NCBI GenBank assembly: GCA_938045545.1
Contig: CALIBN010000028.1
Location: 1-56,396 of the forward strand
DNA: 56,396 nucleotides
From: an uncultured archaeon
GTDB lineage: Archaea > Thermoproteota > EX4484-205 > JAAOZP01
Direction: 5' to 3'
The translations under genes and the position numbers were made by a program. The notes beneath the pieces were generated by a model that saw nothing but the letters and a program-made list of their open reading frames with translations, searched no databases and was not told the origin of the DNA. Numbering within the stretch: position 1 is the first letter of the stretch; each line of letters begins with the position of its first letter. Below, one piece after another: positions 27,736 through 35,905 of the stretch.

Positions 27736-28060
27736 AGCCCCATCACGCTAAACGTAAAGTCAACTTGAAAGTCATTGCCTTTCGAAGGATGTTAAAAGAT
27801 TTTGAAATGAAAAAATCATCATGAAGGCAATTTGGTCCGCAGGTTACTAATAAATTTCGCAAGCAAATTCCTGAGTAATTACAGAACATAATGTCAGAGT
27901 CTCAGAATGACGGTTCGGCAAGAGGAAGAATTATAACAGTCGAAAACAGGCTTTTGGACTATTGGCTTTGTATGCGAGATTTGGAAGAAGCTTCAAGGCT
28001 TACTTTGCCTGCAAAACCTAATAAAACTTTTTATACAAGACCTATAATAATCGAGAGGAG
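27736..28060 (+). other. Intergenic region with promoter and an unconvincing 57-codon frame
   Basis: An ATG frame runs from 27891 to 28064 but has no recognisable similarity and no well-placed TATA box, so I do not call it a gene. The only clear signal is the box at 28027-28036 for the next gene. I see no RNA gene, repeat or riboswitch here. Confidence 0.4.
28027..28036 (+). promoter_or_regulatory. TATA-type box fixing a TTG start
   Basis: CTTTTTATAC lies 25-34 bases before the TTG at 28061. The 12-base string AAACTTTTTATA occurs again at 30345-30356 before the GH38 gene at nearly the same distance. Confidence 0.55.
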
Positions 28061-29200
28061 TTGAAAGAGACAAGTTCACGTGAGAGATTTAAAGAAACTT
28101 TTACTTTCGGTAAACCTGACAGGGTCTTTTTCATGCCACATTGGTTTTGGAGCTCCACCATTAACCGTTGGTATTCAGAGGGCCTTCCGAGAGACACGTA
28201 CGTTGACGAGTTCTTCGGATTCGACCGTTACGAGTTTGTTCCTGTTAATCTTGGTTTTCTACCGGCATTCGAATACGAGGTTTATTTTGAGAATGAGGAA
28301 TACAAGATCTATAGGAGATACGATGGGTGTAAGGTTAAAGAGTTTAAGCGATACTCAGAAGCAAGCATGCCTCAGTGGCTCGAATACCCGATTAAAACTA
28401 GGCTTGACTGGGAAAGGGAAGTAATGCCAAGGCTTAACCCAAAGTCTCCAGCAAGATACCCTCTCTGGTGGGACGACTATGTACGATGGGTTAGACACAG
28501 GGATTATCCGCTCGGAATATCCGCGGGAAGCTATTATGGGTGGATAAGGAACTGGATGGGTATTGAAAGGCTTTCAAGGCTCATATACGAGGACCCGGAG
28601 CTGATTAAGGAGATTGCAGACTATATAGCGGATTTCGTAATAGAAACGATAAGAAGAGCTGTTGAAGAAATAGATCTGGATTTCGCAACAATTTGGGAAG
28701 ACATGGCTATGAAGACAGGCCCCCTGATATCCCCGAGAAAGTTTAAAGAGCTCATGGTGCCAGCCTGCAAAAAAGTATGCGGCTTCCTACATTCAAACGG
28801 CGTTAAAATAATACTGTTAGATTCTGATGGCTGCATAGATCAGCTTATACCCATCTGGCTTGACGCAGGCGTGACGGGTGTTTACCCGTTAGAGGTTGCT
28901 GCAGGAGAGAACGTTGTTGCTCTAAGGAAGAAGTACGGAAGAAGGCTTGCAATGTTTGGAGGGGTGGATAAGAGGGTTCTGGCTAGAAGTCGTGATGAAA
29001 TAGAAAGACACTTATTCCAAGATGTAAAGCTACCGTGGATGCTGATACAGGGAGGATATGCGCCGATGATAGATCATTCTGTACCCCCGGATGTAAGCCT
29101 AGAAAACTTTATGCATTACTGGAGCATCGTAAGGGATGTTGCGGAGGATCCTTTTAAGCATCTAGACAAATGTGGAGAGGTTGAGGGACATGGACGCTAG
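28061..29200 (+). CDS. Uroporphyrinogen decarboxylase-superfamily protein (DSDG branch)
   Basis: 379 residues. The N-terminus SSRERFKETFTFGKPDRV and C-terminal FGGVDKRVLA fit the UroD superfamily. It has the motifs of the common uncharacterised branch: TIWEDMAMKTGPLISPRKF, IILLDSDGCIDQLIP and GVYPLEVAAGENV. The zinc-site HxCG of coenzyme-M methyltransferases is DSDG here, so neither HemE nor MtaA function is supported; a corrinoid- or methyl-transfer role is only a guess. No Met occurs before the conserved N-terminal segment, so the TTG at 28061, well placed after a TATA box, must be the start. The next gene is a paralogue overlapping its end. Confidence 0.7.
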   Translation: MKETSSRERFKETFTFGKPDRVFFMPHWFWSSTINRWYSEGLPRDTYVDEFFGFDRYEFVPVNLGFLPAFEYEVYFENEEYKIYRRYDGCKVKEFKRYSEASMPQWLEYPIKTRLDWEREVMPRLNPKSPARYPLWWDDYVRWVRHRDYPLGISAGSYYGWIRNWMGIERLSRLIYEDPELIKEIADYIADFVIETIRRAVEEIDLDFATIWEDMAMKTGPLISPRKFKELMVPACKKVCGFLHSNGVKIILLDSDGCIDQLIPIWLDAGVTGVYPLEVAAGENVVALRKKYGRRLAMFGGVDKRVLARSRDEIERHLFQDVKLPWMLIQGGYAPMIDHSVPPDVSLENFMHYWSIVRDVAEDPFKHLDKCGEVEGHGR

Positions 29201-30257
29201 AGAAAAATTCGTTCGAGCATTAAGATTCGAAAGACCGAGTGAAATACCTTTTCCAAACATGTTCTACAAGTTTCACCCTGAAACTTTAAGGAGATGGCAG
29301 AGAGAAGGGTTGCCCAAGGACGTGCACTTAATCGAGTATCTGGGTTTAGAAAGGTGTGAACTGATTCCGGTTAACGTAGGACCATTACCAAACTATGAGG
29401 CAGTTGGTCTTGAAGAGATAGAGGAGTGGAGGCTCGGAGTTGACAGGTCGTTCTTAACCACTTTAGAAAGCAAGATTAGAAGCGTTGAGGAAGAGTTTCC
29501 CATAAGGAACGCTGTGGACTTCGAAAGCTTCAAAAAGATTTTGAACCCATATTCTCCGGCTAGGTATCCGAGGTTTTGGGATGATTACGTACGCAGGGTT
29601 AAAGAGAGAAACTACCCGCTTGGGGTTTCACTAGGAAGCCCTTTAAGCTGGCTTGTCGAATGGATTGGTTTAAAAGGTATCGCCTCCAGCTTAAAAACGG
29701 ACCCATCCTGGATAATTAGCGTTGCCCAGGACTTAACCAATTTCGTCATATCCACGGTTAAAAGAGCTTTGCACGACTTGCCGCTTGATTTCGCGATCTT
29801 CCTTGAGCCAAGAGCATATAGGCTTACGTGCATAGCGGAAACGAACTGGATAACAGAAATATGTAAGAAGATATATGCTCCTGTAGTAAGCTGGGTTAAG
29901 AACATGGGCATTGATTTAGTGGGGGTTGAATCTCAGGGACACGTGTATGAATTAACCGAAACTTGGGCGAGGGTTGGCATCAACTTCATATCCATTGAGG
30001 TAAGCAACGGAGGGGATATTGAATGGATTAGGAAGACTTTAGATAGCAGAGTTGCCGTCATAGGAAATATCGACCATAGGGTACTGGCATGGAGTAAAAG
30101 GGACATAATGGATGAAGTTTCGAGGAAAATGAAGTTCTTCGAACAAGGCGGATACATTCCGGCTCCGGACAGGGTCATACTGGCAGACGTATCTTGGGAG
30201 AATTTCAAGTACTTCATTAAAATTTTGAAAGATTATAAGCGAATAAGCACGATATGA
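29190..30257 (+). CDS. Divergent UroD-superfamily paralogue, possibly non-catalytic
   Basis: 355 residues starting at ATG 29190, 11 bases inside the previous gene (GTG 29172 is an alternative). It aligns end to end with the preceding protein (DAREKFVRALRFERPSEIPF; NPYSPARYPRFWDDYVRRV; IGNIDHRVLA), but the branch motifs differ: the WEDMAMKTGPLISP equivalent reads LEPRAYRLTCIAET, DSDG reads ESQG and PLEVAAG reads SIEVSNG. I infer a partner subunit of the upstream protein. Overlap and order show the two are translated together. A different substrate rather than loss of activity is the alternative. Confidence 0.65.
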   Translation: MDAREKFVRALRFERPSEIPFPNMFYKFHPETLRRWQREGLPKDVHLIEYLGLERCELIPVNVGPLPNYEAVGLEEIEEWRLGVDRSFLTTLESKIRSVEEEFPIRNAVDFESFKKILNPYSPARYPRFWDDYVRRVKERNYPLGVSLGSPLSWLVEWIGLKGIASSLKTDPSWIISVAQDLTNFVISTVKRALHDLPLDFAIFLEPRAYRLTCIAETNWITEICKKIYAPVVSWVKNMGIDLVGVESQGHVYELTETWARVGINFISIEVSNGGDIEWIRKTLDSRVAVIGNIDHRVLAWSKRDIMDEVSRKMKFFEQGGYIPAPDRVILADVSWENFKYFIKILKDYKRISTI

Positions 30258-30347
30258 TATGACCCTCTATAGACTTTAAGAATGAATGTTTGGAAACTTA
30301 AAGCAGCCCGTCTAGCTTTTCCAGTTACATTCATTGCAATAGTGAAA

Positions 30348-30356
30348 CTTTTTATA
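30348..30356 (+). promoter_or_regulatory. TATA-type box fixing the GH38 start
   Basis: CTTTTTATA lies 26-34 bases before ATG 30382. It nearly abuts the in-frame GTG at 30358, which therefore cannot be the start of a transcript from this box. Confidence 0.5.
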
Positions 30357-30381
30357 GGTGACGGAAAAACAAAAGTGGAAA

Positions 30382-32835
30382 ATGAGTAGAAAAACGATCC
30401 GGGTATACATGGTTGGGAACTCCCATATAGACCCAATATGGTTGTGGAGCTGGCAGGAAGGCTACCGGGTCGTAAGATCTACCTTCAGAAAAGCTTTAGA
30501 CATGATGAATGAGTTTAACTTTTTCGTATTCACGGCTTCCTCAACACTCTTCTACGAGTGGATTGAAGCCAGCGAACCTGAAATGTTCAGGGAGATAAGG
30601 AGGAGGATTAAGGAGGGGCGTTGGGCAATAGTGGGAGGATGGATAGTGGAGCCGGATTGCAACATACCCAGCGGGGAAAGCTTCGTGCGTCAAGCATTAT
30701 ATGGACAGAGATATTTCAAGAAGAAGTTCGGAACCACCGCCACCACAGGTTACAACGTGGATTCCTTCGGACATAATGGAATGTTGCCCCAGATACTTGT
30801 TAAATGCGGATTAAAGAATTACGTCTTCATGCGCCCAGGGTCCTTTGAAAACAAAGATATTCCAGAGACCGCCTTCTGGTGGGAGGGTTACGATGGGTCA
30901 AGAGTGCTTTGCTACAGGATTCCCCTAGCCTACTGTACAGGTGGAGAGGATATTACGGATCATATTGACAAAACGATTAGCACAGTTAAGCCTCCCTCCA
31001 GGGAGGCGATGTGCCTCTACGGCAGGGGGGACCATGGGGGTGGCCCGACTAGAGAAAATGTGCTGAGCATCCTTAGAAGAAAAGAGAGAGGAGATGTGGA
31101 AATTGTCTTCAGTTCTCCCGACGAGTTTTTTAAAGCGGCAAGGAGAAGACCAGGGCTACCCGTATTTCGTGGCGAAATGCAGCATCATGCGAGAGGCTGC
31201 TACTCCGTTCACTCCGAGGTTAAAAGAAACAACCGTAGGGCTGAAGAACTGCTTTGCACTGCTGAGAAAATTTCCTCCATGGCCTATCTACTACTGGGAG
31301 AGGAGTACCAGCAGGAAGAGCTTACTGAGGCTTGGAAGAGCCTATTATTTACACAATTCCACGACGTGCTGTGCGGAACATCTATACCAGAAGCATATGA
31401 CGACGTGCGGAACATTCATGGCGAAGTCTTAAGCAAAGGGAGCACTGTATTGAACAGGGCTGTACAAGCCATAGCCTCCAAAATAAACACAGAGGGGGAA
31501 GGCGTTCCAATAATAGTTTTTAATCCGCATTCTTGGAACACGGTTTTCCCGGTTGAGGTTGAAGATGTTAATGGGGAAGGAGGTCTCATGGATGAAAAGG
31601 GACGGGCGGTGCCTATGCAGCGTGTAAAATCCTCTGCAAACGTTGGAGACTGGAGGCAAAGAATAGTTTTCGTCGCAGACCTTCCTGCTTTCGGTTACAG
31701 AGTTTATCGCAATACTGGTAAGGACAACGCATCCTCTTCTAATGGAGAGCTTACAGCTTCAGATAACTTTCTGGAGAACGAATGGTTCCGTCTGGAGGTC
31801 GACCCGTCGAACGGCTATATTAAGCGCCTCTACGATAAGAAGAACAGGGTGGAAGTATTCAGCGGGGACTCATGTGTTCCAGTCGTCGTTGAGGATCTGA
31901 GTGATACTTGGAGCCACGGAGTCGACGAGTTTAGAAACGATGCGGAAGTGTTCGGAAACGCGAAGGTTAGGCTCATTGAAAAGGGCCCGGTGCGCGCCAC
32001 TATAAGGGTTGAAAGCAGCTATTACAAGTCGTTCATGCGCATGCACGTTTCAATCTATAGGGAGCTGCCCTATATTGAGCTAAGGTTTTCATTAAACTGG
32101 AACGAGCAGCATAAAATGCTTAAACTGAGTTTTAAAGTTAACGTTGACCAGCCAATACTGACTTCTTCAATTCCTTACGGATGGGTTTCACGCCCCTGTA
32201 ACGGAGAGGAGGAGCCGATGCAGAAATGGGTAGACATGACTGGCGTTACAGTAAGTGTTGATGGGGAGAACAGAAAGTATGGGCTTAGCATATGCAACGA
32301 CTGTAAGTATAGCTATGATGCTAAGGGCTCGGAAATACGGATAACGGTTCTGAGAAGCCCGCCCTATGCCCATCATCAGCCTTACAAGCTGGACCCAGCC
32401 CAGACCTACTTTTATATTGATCAAGGGTGGCAGGACTTCAGTCTAATGCTTTTACCTCATGCCGGTTCCTGGAAATCAGCGGATACCGTAAAGCGTGCAG
32501 AAGAGTTTAACTCTAAACCAATAGTTTTCGTCGACTACCCTCATAGGGGTGTGCTGCCGCCATCCTGCTCCTTGATTCGAATTGAACAGGATAATGTGAT
32601 AGCTAGCATTTTTAAAAAACATGAGGACTCGGAAAACCTTGTGATGCGTTGCTACGAGACGGATGGGGAGGAGGCTGAGGCCAATATCAGCCTGCCGACG
32701 ATTAACAAGAGGGTTAAAGCTAAGTTTAAGCCTTTCGAAATAAAGACGCTCCTGATTCCGAAGGCTAGAGGAATGGTTAAGGAGTTAGACATGCTGGAGC
32801 TCCCACGAAGAAAACAGCGATCCGGCTCGCACTGA
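30382..32835 (+). CDS. GH38 alpha-mannosidase
   Basis: About 817 residues. Zinc ligands appear in MVGNSHIDPIWLW (H15, D17) and the nucleophile in YNVDSFGHNG (D127); TQFHDVLCGTSIPEAY is the family's third conserved block, and the C-terminal third has the beta-rich domains typical of GH38 (WFRLEVDPSNGYIKRLYDKK). It hydrolyses alpha-mannosides or related glycosides. No signal peptide, so cytosolic, as in bacterial and archaeal members that recycle mannosyl oligosaccharides. The start at ATG 30382 follows the box at 30348-30356; the preceding UroD-like pair uses the same core promoter string. Confidence 0.9.
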   Translation: MSRKTIRVYMVGNSHIDPIWLWSWQEGYRVVRSTFRKALDMMNEFNFFVFTASSTLFYEWIEASEPEMFREIRRRIKEGRWAIVGGWIVEPDCNIPSGESFVRQALYGQRYFKKKFGTTATTGYNVDSFGHNGMLPQILVKCGLKNYVFMRPGSFENKDIPETAFWWEGYDGSRVLCYRIPLAYCTGGEDITDHIDKTISTVKPPSREAMCLYGRGDHGGGPTRENVLSILRRKERGDVEIVFSSPDEFFKAARRRPGLPVFRGEMQHHARGCYSVHSEVKRNNRRAEELLCTAEKISSMAYLLLGEEYQQEELTEAWKSLLFTQFHDVLCGTSIPEAYDDVRNIHGEVLSKGSTVLNRAVQAIASKINTEGEGVPIIVFNPHSWNTVFPVEVEDVNGEGGLMDEKGRAVPMQRVKSSANVGDWRQRIVFVADLPAFGYRVYRNTGKDNASSSNGELTASDNFLENEWFRLEVDPSNGYIKRLYDKKNRVEVFSGDSCVPVVVEDLSDTWSHGVDEFRNDAEVFGNAKVRLIEKGPVRATIRVESSYYKSFMRMHVSIYRELPYIELRFSLNWNEQHKMLKLSFKVNVDQPILTSSIPYGWVSRPCNGEEEPMQKWVDMTGVTVSVDGENRKYGLSICNDCKYSYDAKGSEIRITVLRSPPYAHHQPYKLDPAQTYFYIDQGWQDFSLMLLPHAGSWKSADTVKRAEEFNSKPIVFVDYPHRGVLPPSCSLIRIEQDNVIASIFKKHEDSENLVMRCYETDGEEAEANISLPTINKRVKAKFKPFEIKTLLIPKARGMVKELDMLELPRRKQRSGSH

Positions 32836-32890
32836 GCTCAGCAATCCTTTGCATACTCTTAAATAGGCTCGATTTTTTTCTTAGGAGAAA

Positions 32891-34057
32891 ATGGGTCCCA
32901 TTGAAATACTGAGCCTAGAAGAGATAAGGAAAAGTAGGCCCAGCAAGTATTTTGGTCTCGAAGGAGACGTGATAAGCCTAGGCCTAGCTGAATCCGATTT
33001 CGAAATGCCTAAAGAAGTCAAGGAAGCGATGATAAACGCGATTATAAATGGAAGGTATCATTATGAGATGAATGGGAATGCAGAGTTTATAGAGGCGGCT
33101 AGGGACAAGCTGCATCGTGTCAACAACGTTCCCGTTGAAGATGAGGAGGTACTTCCGACGGTCGGGGTTATGAACGCGATATGGCTGACCTATAAAGTTC
33201 TTCTAAAGCCTGGCGAACATGTTATCGTCGTCACGCCCACTTACCCAGCTTTGATAGGCAGGCCCAAGAGTTTTCAGGCAGAGGTTACCGAGGTCAAGAC
33301 CCGGAGGGATGGGCACTTGGACATAGAGAGAATTCAGGAAGCAGTAACCAGCAAAACCAAGATGATTACAATCTGTAATCCTAATAATCCTTCGGGAACA
33401 GTTTACACTAGAGACGAGCTGGAGCGTTTAGCGGAAATAGCTGTAAAGCATGATCTCTACGTTTTCTCAGACGAGCTTTACGAAAACCTTACCTACGACG
33501 GTAGAAAACACGTTAGCATCGCTTCACTGCCAGACATGTACGAACGGACGGTCACAGCCTTCGGATTCACGAAAACATACGGCATGTCTGGGCTGCGCAT
33601 AGGCTATGTTGTGGCTGAGAAAAAAATAATTAGGCTTATGAGGGATGAGAATACAGGCATAGTTATTCATCCCGGAACAGTAGAACAAATAGGTGCAGCA
33701 GCAGCCCTCAGAAAATGCGACTACTACATTAATTTTCTTAGAAATTATTTAGAGGGTGTTAGAAACAGGCTCATAGCTGAGCTGAACGAAATCCCTGGAA
33801 TAGTTGCCCAACCACCAGAGGGCTCGTTCTTCGCTTTCCCAGACTTAAGCCTCTTGTTTGAAAAAGACGAGGATGCCGTAAAACATCTTTTGAAAGAGGC
33901 GAAAGTAATGGTTTACGGGGGGAGTGGATTTGGAGACGGAGGTCAGGGACGTGTGAGAATAAACTTCTGCTCACCCTTAGAAATAGTTGAGAAGGCTGCT
34001 GTTAGGATCCGGAATGCGTTGGCAAAGAGATATGCTGAGACGATTGGGAAAAAATGA
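32891..34057 (+). CDS. Class I/II PLP aminotransferase (aspartate aminotransferase fold)
   Basis: 388 residues. PLP lysine K228 sits in GFTKTYGMSGLRIGY, and ICNPNNPSGTVY and VFSDELYENLTYDG give the Asn and Asp/Tyr contacts; RVRINFC carries the carboxylate-binding arginine. It transaminates amino acids or works as a C-S lyase-like member; the exact substrate is open. TTAAATAGG about 29 bases upstream of the ATG fits a leaderless start. Only 3 bases separate its stop from the convergent small gene. A metabolic link to the adjoining glycosidases is not obvious. Confidence 0.8.
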   Translation: MGPIEILSLEEIRKSRPSKYFGLEGDVISLGLAESDFEMPKEVKEAMINAIINGRYHYEMNGNAEFIEAARDKLHRVNNVPVEDEEVLPTVGVMNAIWLTYKVLLKPGEHVIVVTPTYPALIGRPKSFQAEVTEVKTRRDGHLDIERIQEAVTSKTKMITICNPNNPSGTVYTRDELERLAEIAVKHDLYVFSDELYENLTYDGRKHVSIASLPDMYERTVTAFGFTKTYGMSGLRIGYVVAEKKIIRLMRDENTGIVIHPGTVEQIGAAAALRKCDYYINFLRNYLEGVRNRLIAELNEIPGIVAQPPEGSFFAFPDLSLLFEKDEDAVKHLLKEAKVMVYGGSGFGDGGQGRVRINFCSPLEIVEKAAVRIRNALAKRYAETIGKK

Positions 34058-34060
34058 GGG

Positions 34061-34438
34061 TTAAGATACGGTGTCTGAGAAGTCGAACTCTATCTTTCCA
34101 TACTCCGTCGTCATAGTGCTGACGACTATTTTATGAACACCCGGCTGTAGGCCTCCAGGTTTTTCAACCATGAATTTAATCCTGTCCCCGACGGTAAAGA
34201 GGGTAGGAGTCTTTGCGAATTCCTCGGCTTTCGCCTTCACTCCACCCTTCTCAACACTTATTTTCTCTATCGGGAGTTCTTCACCGTCCACTATTAGTTT
34301 GAAGCCTCCTTCAATAGTGCCTGAACCCAGCCTGTTTAAGAGGGAAAAGCTGAAGCCAACTGTATTTCCTTTTTCGTCGACAACATTTTTCAACGACCCC
34401 TTCTCATACAGCTGTCTCAACATGAATGCAGGGATCAT
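34061..34438 (-). CDS. C-glycoside deglycosidase beta-subunit-like protein (DUF6379 type)
   Basis: 125 residues, the usual length of the small beta subunit of C-glycoside deglycosidases. Family-like features are MIPAFMLRQLYEKGSLKN at the N-terminus, RLGSGTIEGGFKLIVDGEEL, the strand LFTVGDRIKFMVE, and LQPGVHKIVVSTMTTEYG near the end. In bacteria this subunit pairs with a TIM-barrel alpha subunit and splits 3-keto C-glycosides made by a Gfo/Idh dehydrogenase. No alpha subunit is in the window, but Gfo/Idh genes are at 38545 and 55462. CTTTATATTG about 30 bases upstream on this strand is a promoter candidate. It is divergent from an MFS transporter. Confidence 0.6.
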   Translation of the reverse strand: MIPAFMLRQLYEKGSLKNVVDEKGNTVGFSFSLLNRLGSGTIEGGFKLIVDGEELPIEKISVEKGGVKAKAEEFAKTPTLFTVGDRIKFMVEKPGGLQPGVHKIVVSTMTTEYGKIEFDFSDTVS

Positions 34439-34595
34439 CCCATTTAAAGACAGCTCTTTACATCAATATAAAGTTTTCTTTTCTACAGACCACGGGAAGA
34501 CAGGCGGTTCCGAACAAAAGACTTTAAAAGCTTTTCGGCAAATCCAAACCGATCTAAACGTTATTATATAGGTTTAACATTTCCATATCCTTTTC

Positions 34596-35897
34596 ATGAG
34601 AGGGAATAGGGAACCCGGAATATTACGCGGCGCATGGTATGTGACGCTAATTTTCTTCATCTTTGTTGTGCTGCATTATGCTGACAAGTTTCTAGTATCC
34701 CCGCTACTGCCTTTAATAAGAGACGAGTTTAAACTGGGCTATACTGAGCTGGGAGCCGTAGAAACAGGAACCATTCTGGTTGCAGTCGCCTTCATGCCCC
34801 TCTGGGGTTATCTCTTCGACAAGTACGCCAGGCCTCCACTAGTAGCTCTCGCAAGCGCGATCTGGGGATGCACGACAATACTCTCCACTTTTTCAGCGGA
34901 TTACACGCAGCTGATTCTTACGAGATCCATGACGGGGATCGACAACCAAGCCACTAGCGGTTTAATGTCTTTCTTGGGAGACTATTTTCCTCCTGAGAAG
35001 AGAGCCACTGCACTCGGTATACTCCAGGCTGCTGAAACTTTTGGAGCTCTAATCGGCGTCGTCATAGGCCTAGTAATCGGGATCAGCTTCGGGTGGCGCA
35101 ACGCCTTCCTTTTAACCGCAGTCCCAGGCATACTTCTAGCGTTTATAGTTCTTTCTACTGTGAAAGATGTTCCAAGAGGGGGAACCGAGCCGGAGCTGGT
35201 GAACGTTAGGGATAGGCTCAAGGATACTTTTTCTGCAAAATCTCTGAAAAGACTTTTCGAAAGAAAATCCGTCTTATTTCTCTACCTCCAAGGGTTCTTC
35301 GGCGTATTCCCGTGGAACATTCTTTCCTACTGGCTCTTCACCTATATGACTGATGTCAGGGGCTTTGAAGCAGGCTCACAGCTGCTCGTAATGCTGGCTG
35401 CCCTTCTCTCCATGGTTGCCGGAAACTTACTGGCGGGCTTAACGGGAGACTGGGCTTTCAAAAGAAACAAGAGGGGGAGAGTAGTCTTCGCTACTCTAAC
35501 CGTCGTCATAGGACTAGTCTTCTTCAACATGGCCTTCCTGACTAAGGGTGGTGTTGAGCTCTTCCTTATACTGGGCGCTATGACAGCGTTATTCATGCCC
35601 ATGGCTGGACCATGCGTCTCATCCTCTGTTCAAGACGTTGCCCTTCCTGAGGTAAGAGGATCAGCCATGGCCATGCTTCTATTCTTCTATAACGTCGGGT
35701 CGGCTTTTGCACCTTTAATTACGGGCTATGTTGCAGACATAATGGGGCTAGAATGGGGGATAGTTACTATAGTAAACATAACCTGGTCAATATGCATAGC
35801 TCTTCTAAGCATTGCGGCAATCTTCATCTCTGAAGACATCGATTGGAAAAGGAAGGAGCTTGCTAAGAGGGCTGAGACGCTGGTTTCTAAGCAGTAG
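34596..35897 (+). CDS. MFS transporter, probable sugar or glycoside permease
   Basis: 433 residues with about 12 hydrophobic spans. The loop 2-3 motif of the major facilitator superfamily is seen as GYLFDKYARPP, and the N-terminal PLLPLIRDEFKLGYTELG is typical of the metabolite:proton symporter/spinster-like branch. It should move an organic solute across the cytoplasmic membrane. Only 8 bases lie between its stop and the GH116 gene, so it likely imports that enzyme's substrate. TTATTATATAGG at about 34561-34572 is a well-spaced promoter. Direction of transport is inferred. Confidence 0.8.
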   Translation: MRGNREPGILRGAWYVTLIFFIFVVLHYADKFLVSPLLPLIRDEFKLGYTELGAVETGTILVAVAFMPLWGYLFDKYARPPLVALASAIWGCTTILSTFSADYTQLILTRSMTGIDNQATSGLMSFLGDYFPPEKRATALGILQAAETFGALIGVVIGLVIGISFGWRNAFLLTAVPGILLAFIVLSTVKDVPRGGTEPELVNVRDRLKDTFSAKSLKRLFERKSVLFLYLQGFFGVFPWNILSYWLFTYMTDVRGFEAGSQLLVMLAALLSMVAGNLLAGLTGDWAFKRNKRGRVVFATLTVVIGLVFFNMAFLTKGGVELFLILGAMTALFMPMAGPCVSSSVQDVALPEVRGSAMAMLLFFYNVGSAFAPLITGYVADIMGLEWGIVTIVNITWSICIALLSIAAIFISEDIDWKRKELAKRAETLVSKQ

Positions 35898-35905
35898 GGT
35901 TTATA

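Noticed and set aside
27891..28064. 57-codon ATG frame before the UroD-like gene
   Set aside because: No family similarity, no well-spaced TATA box, and it runs over the promoter of the next gene.
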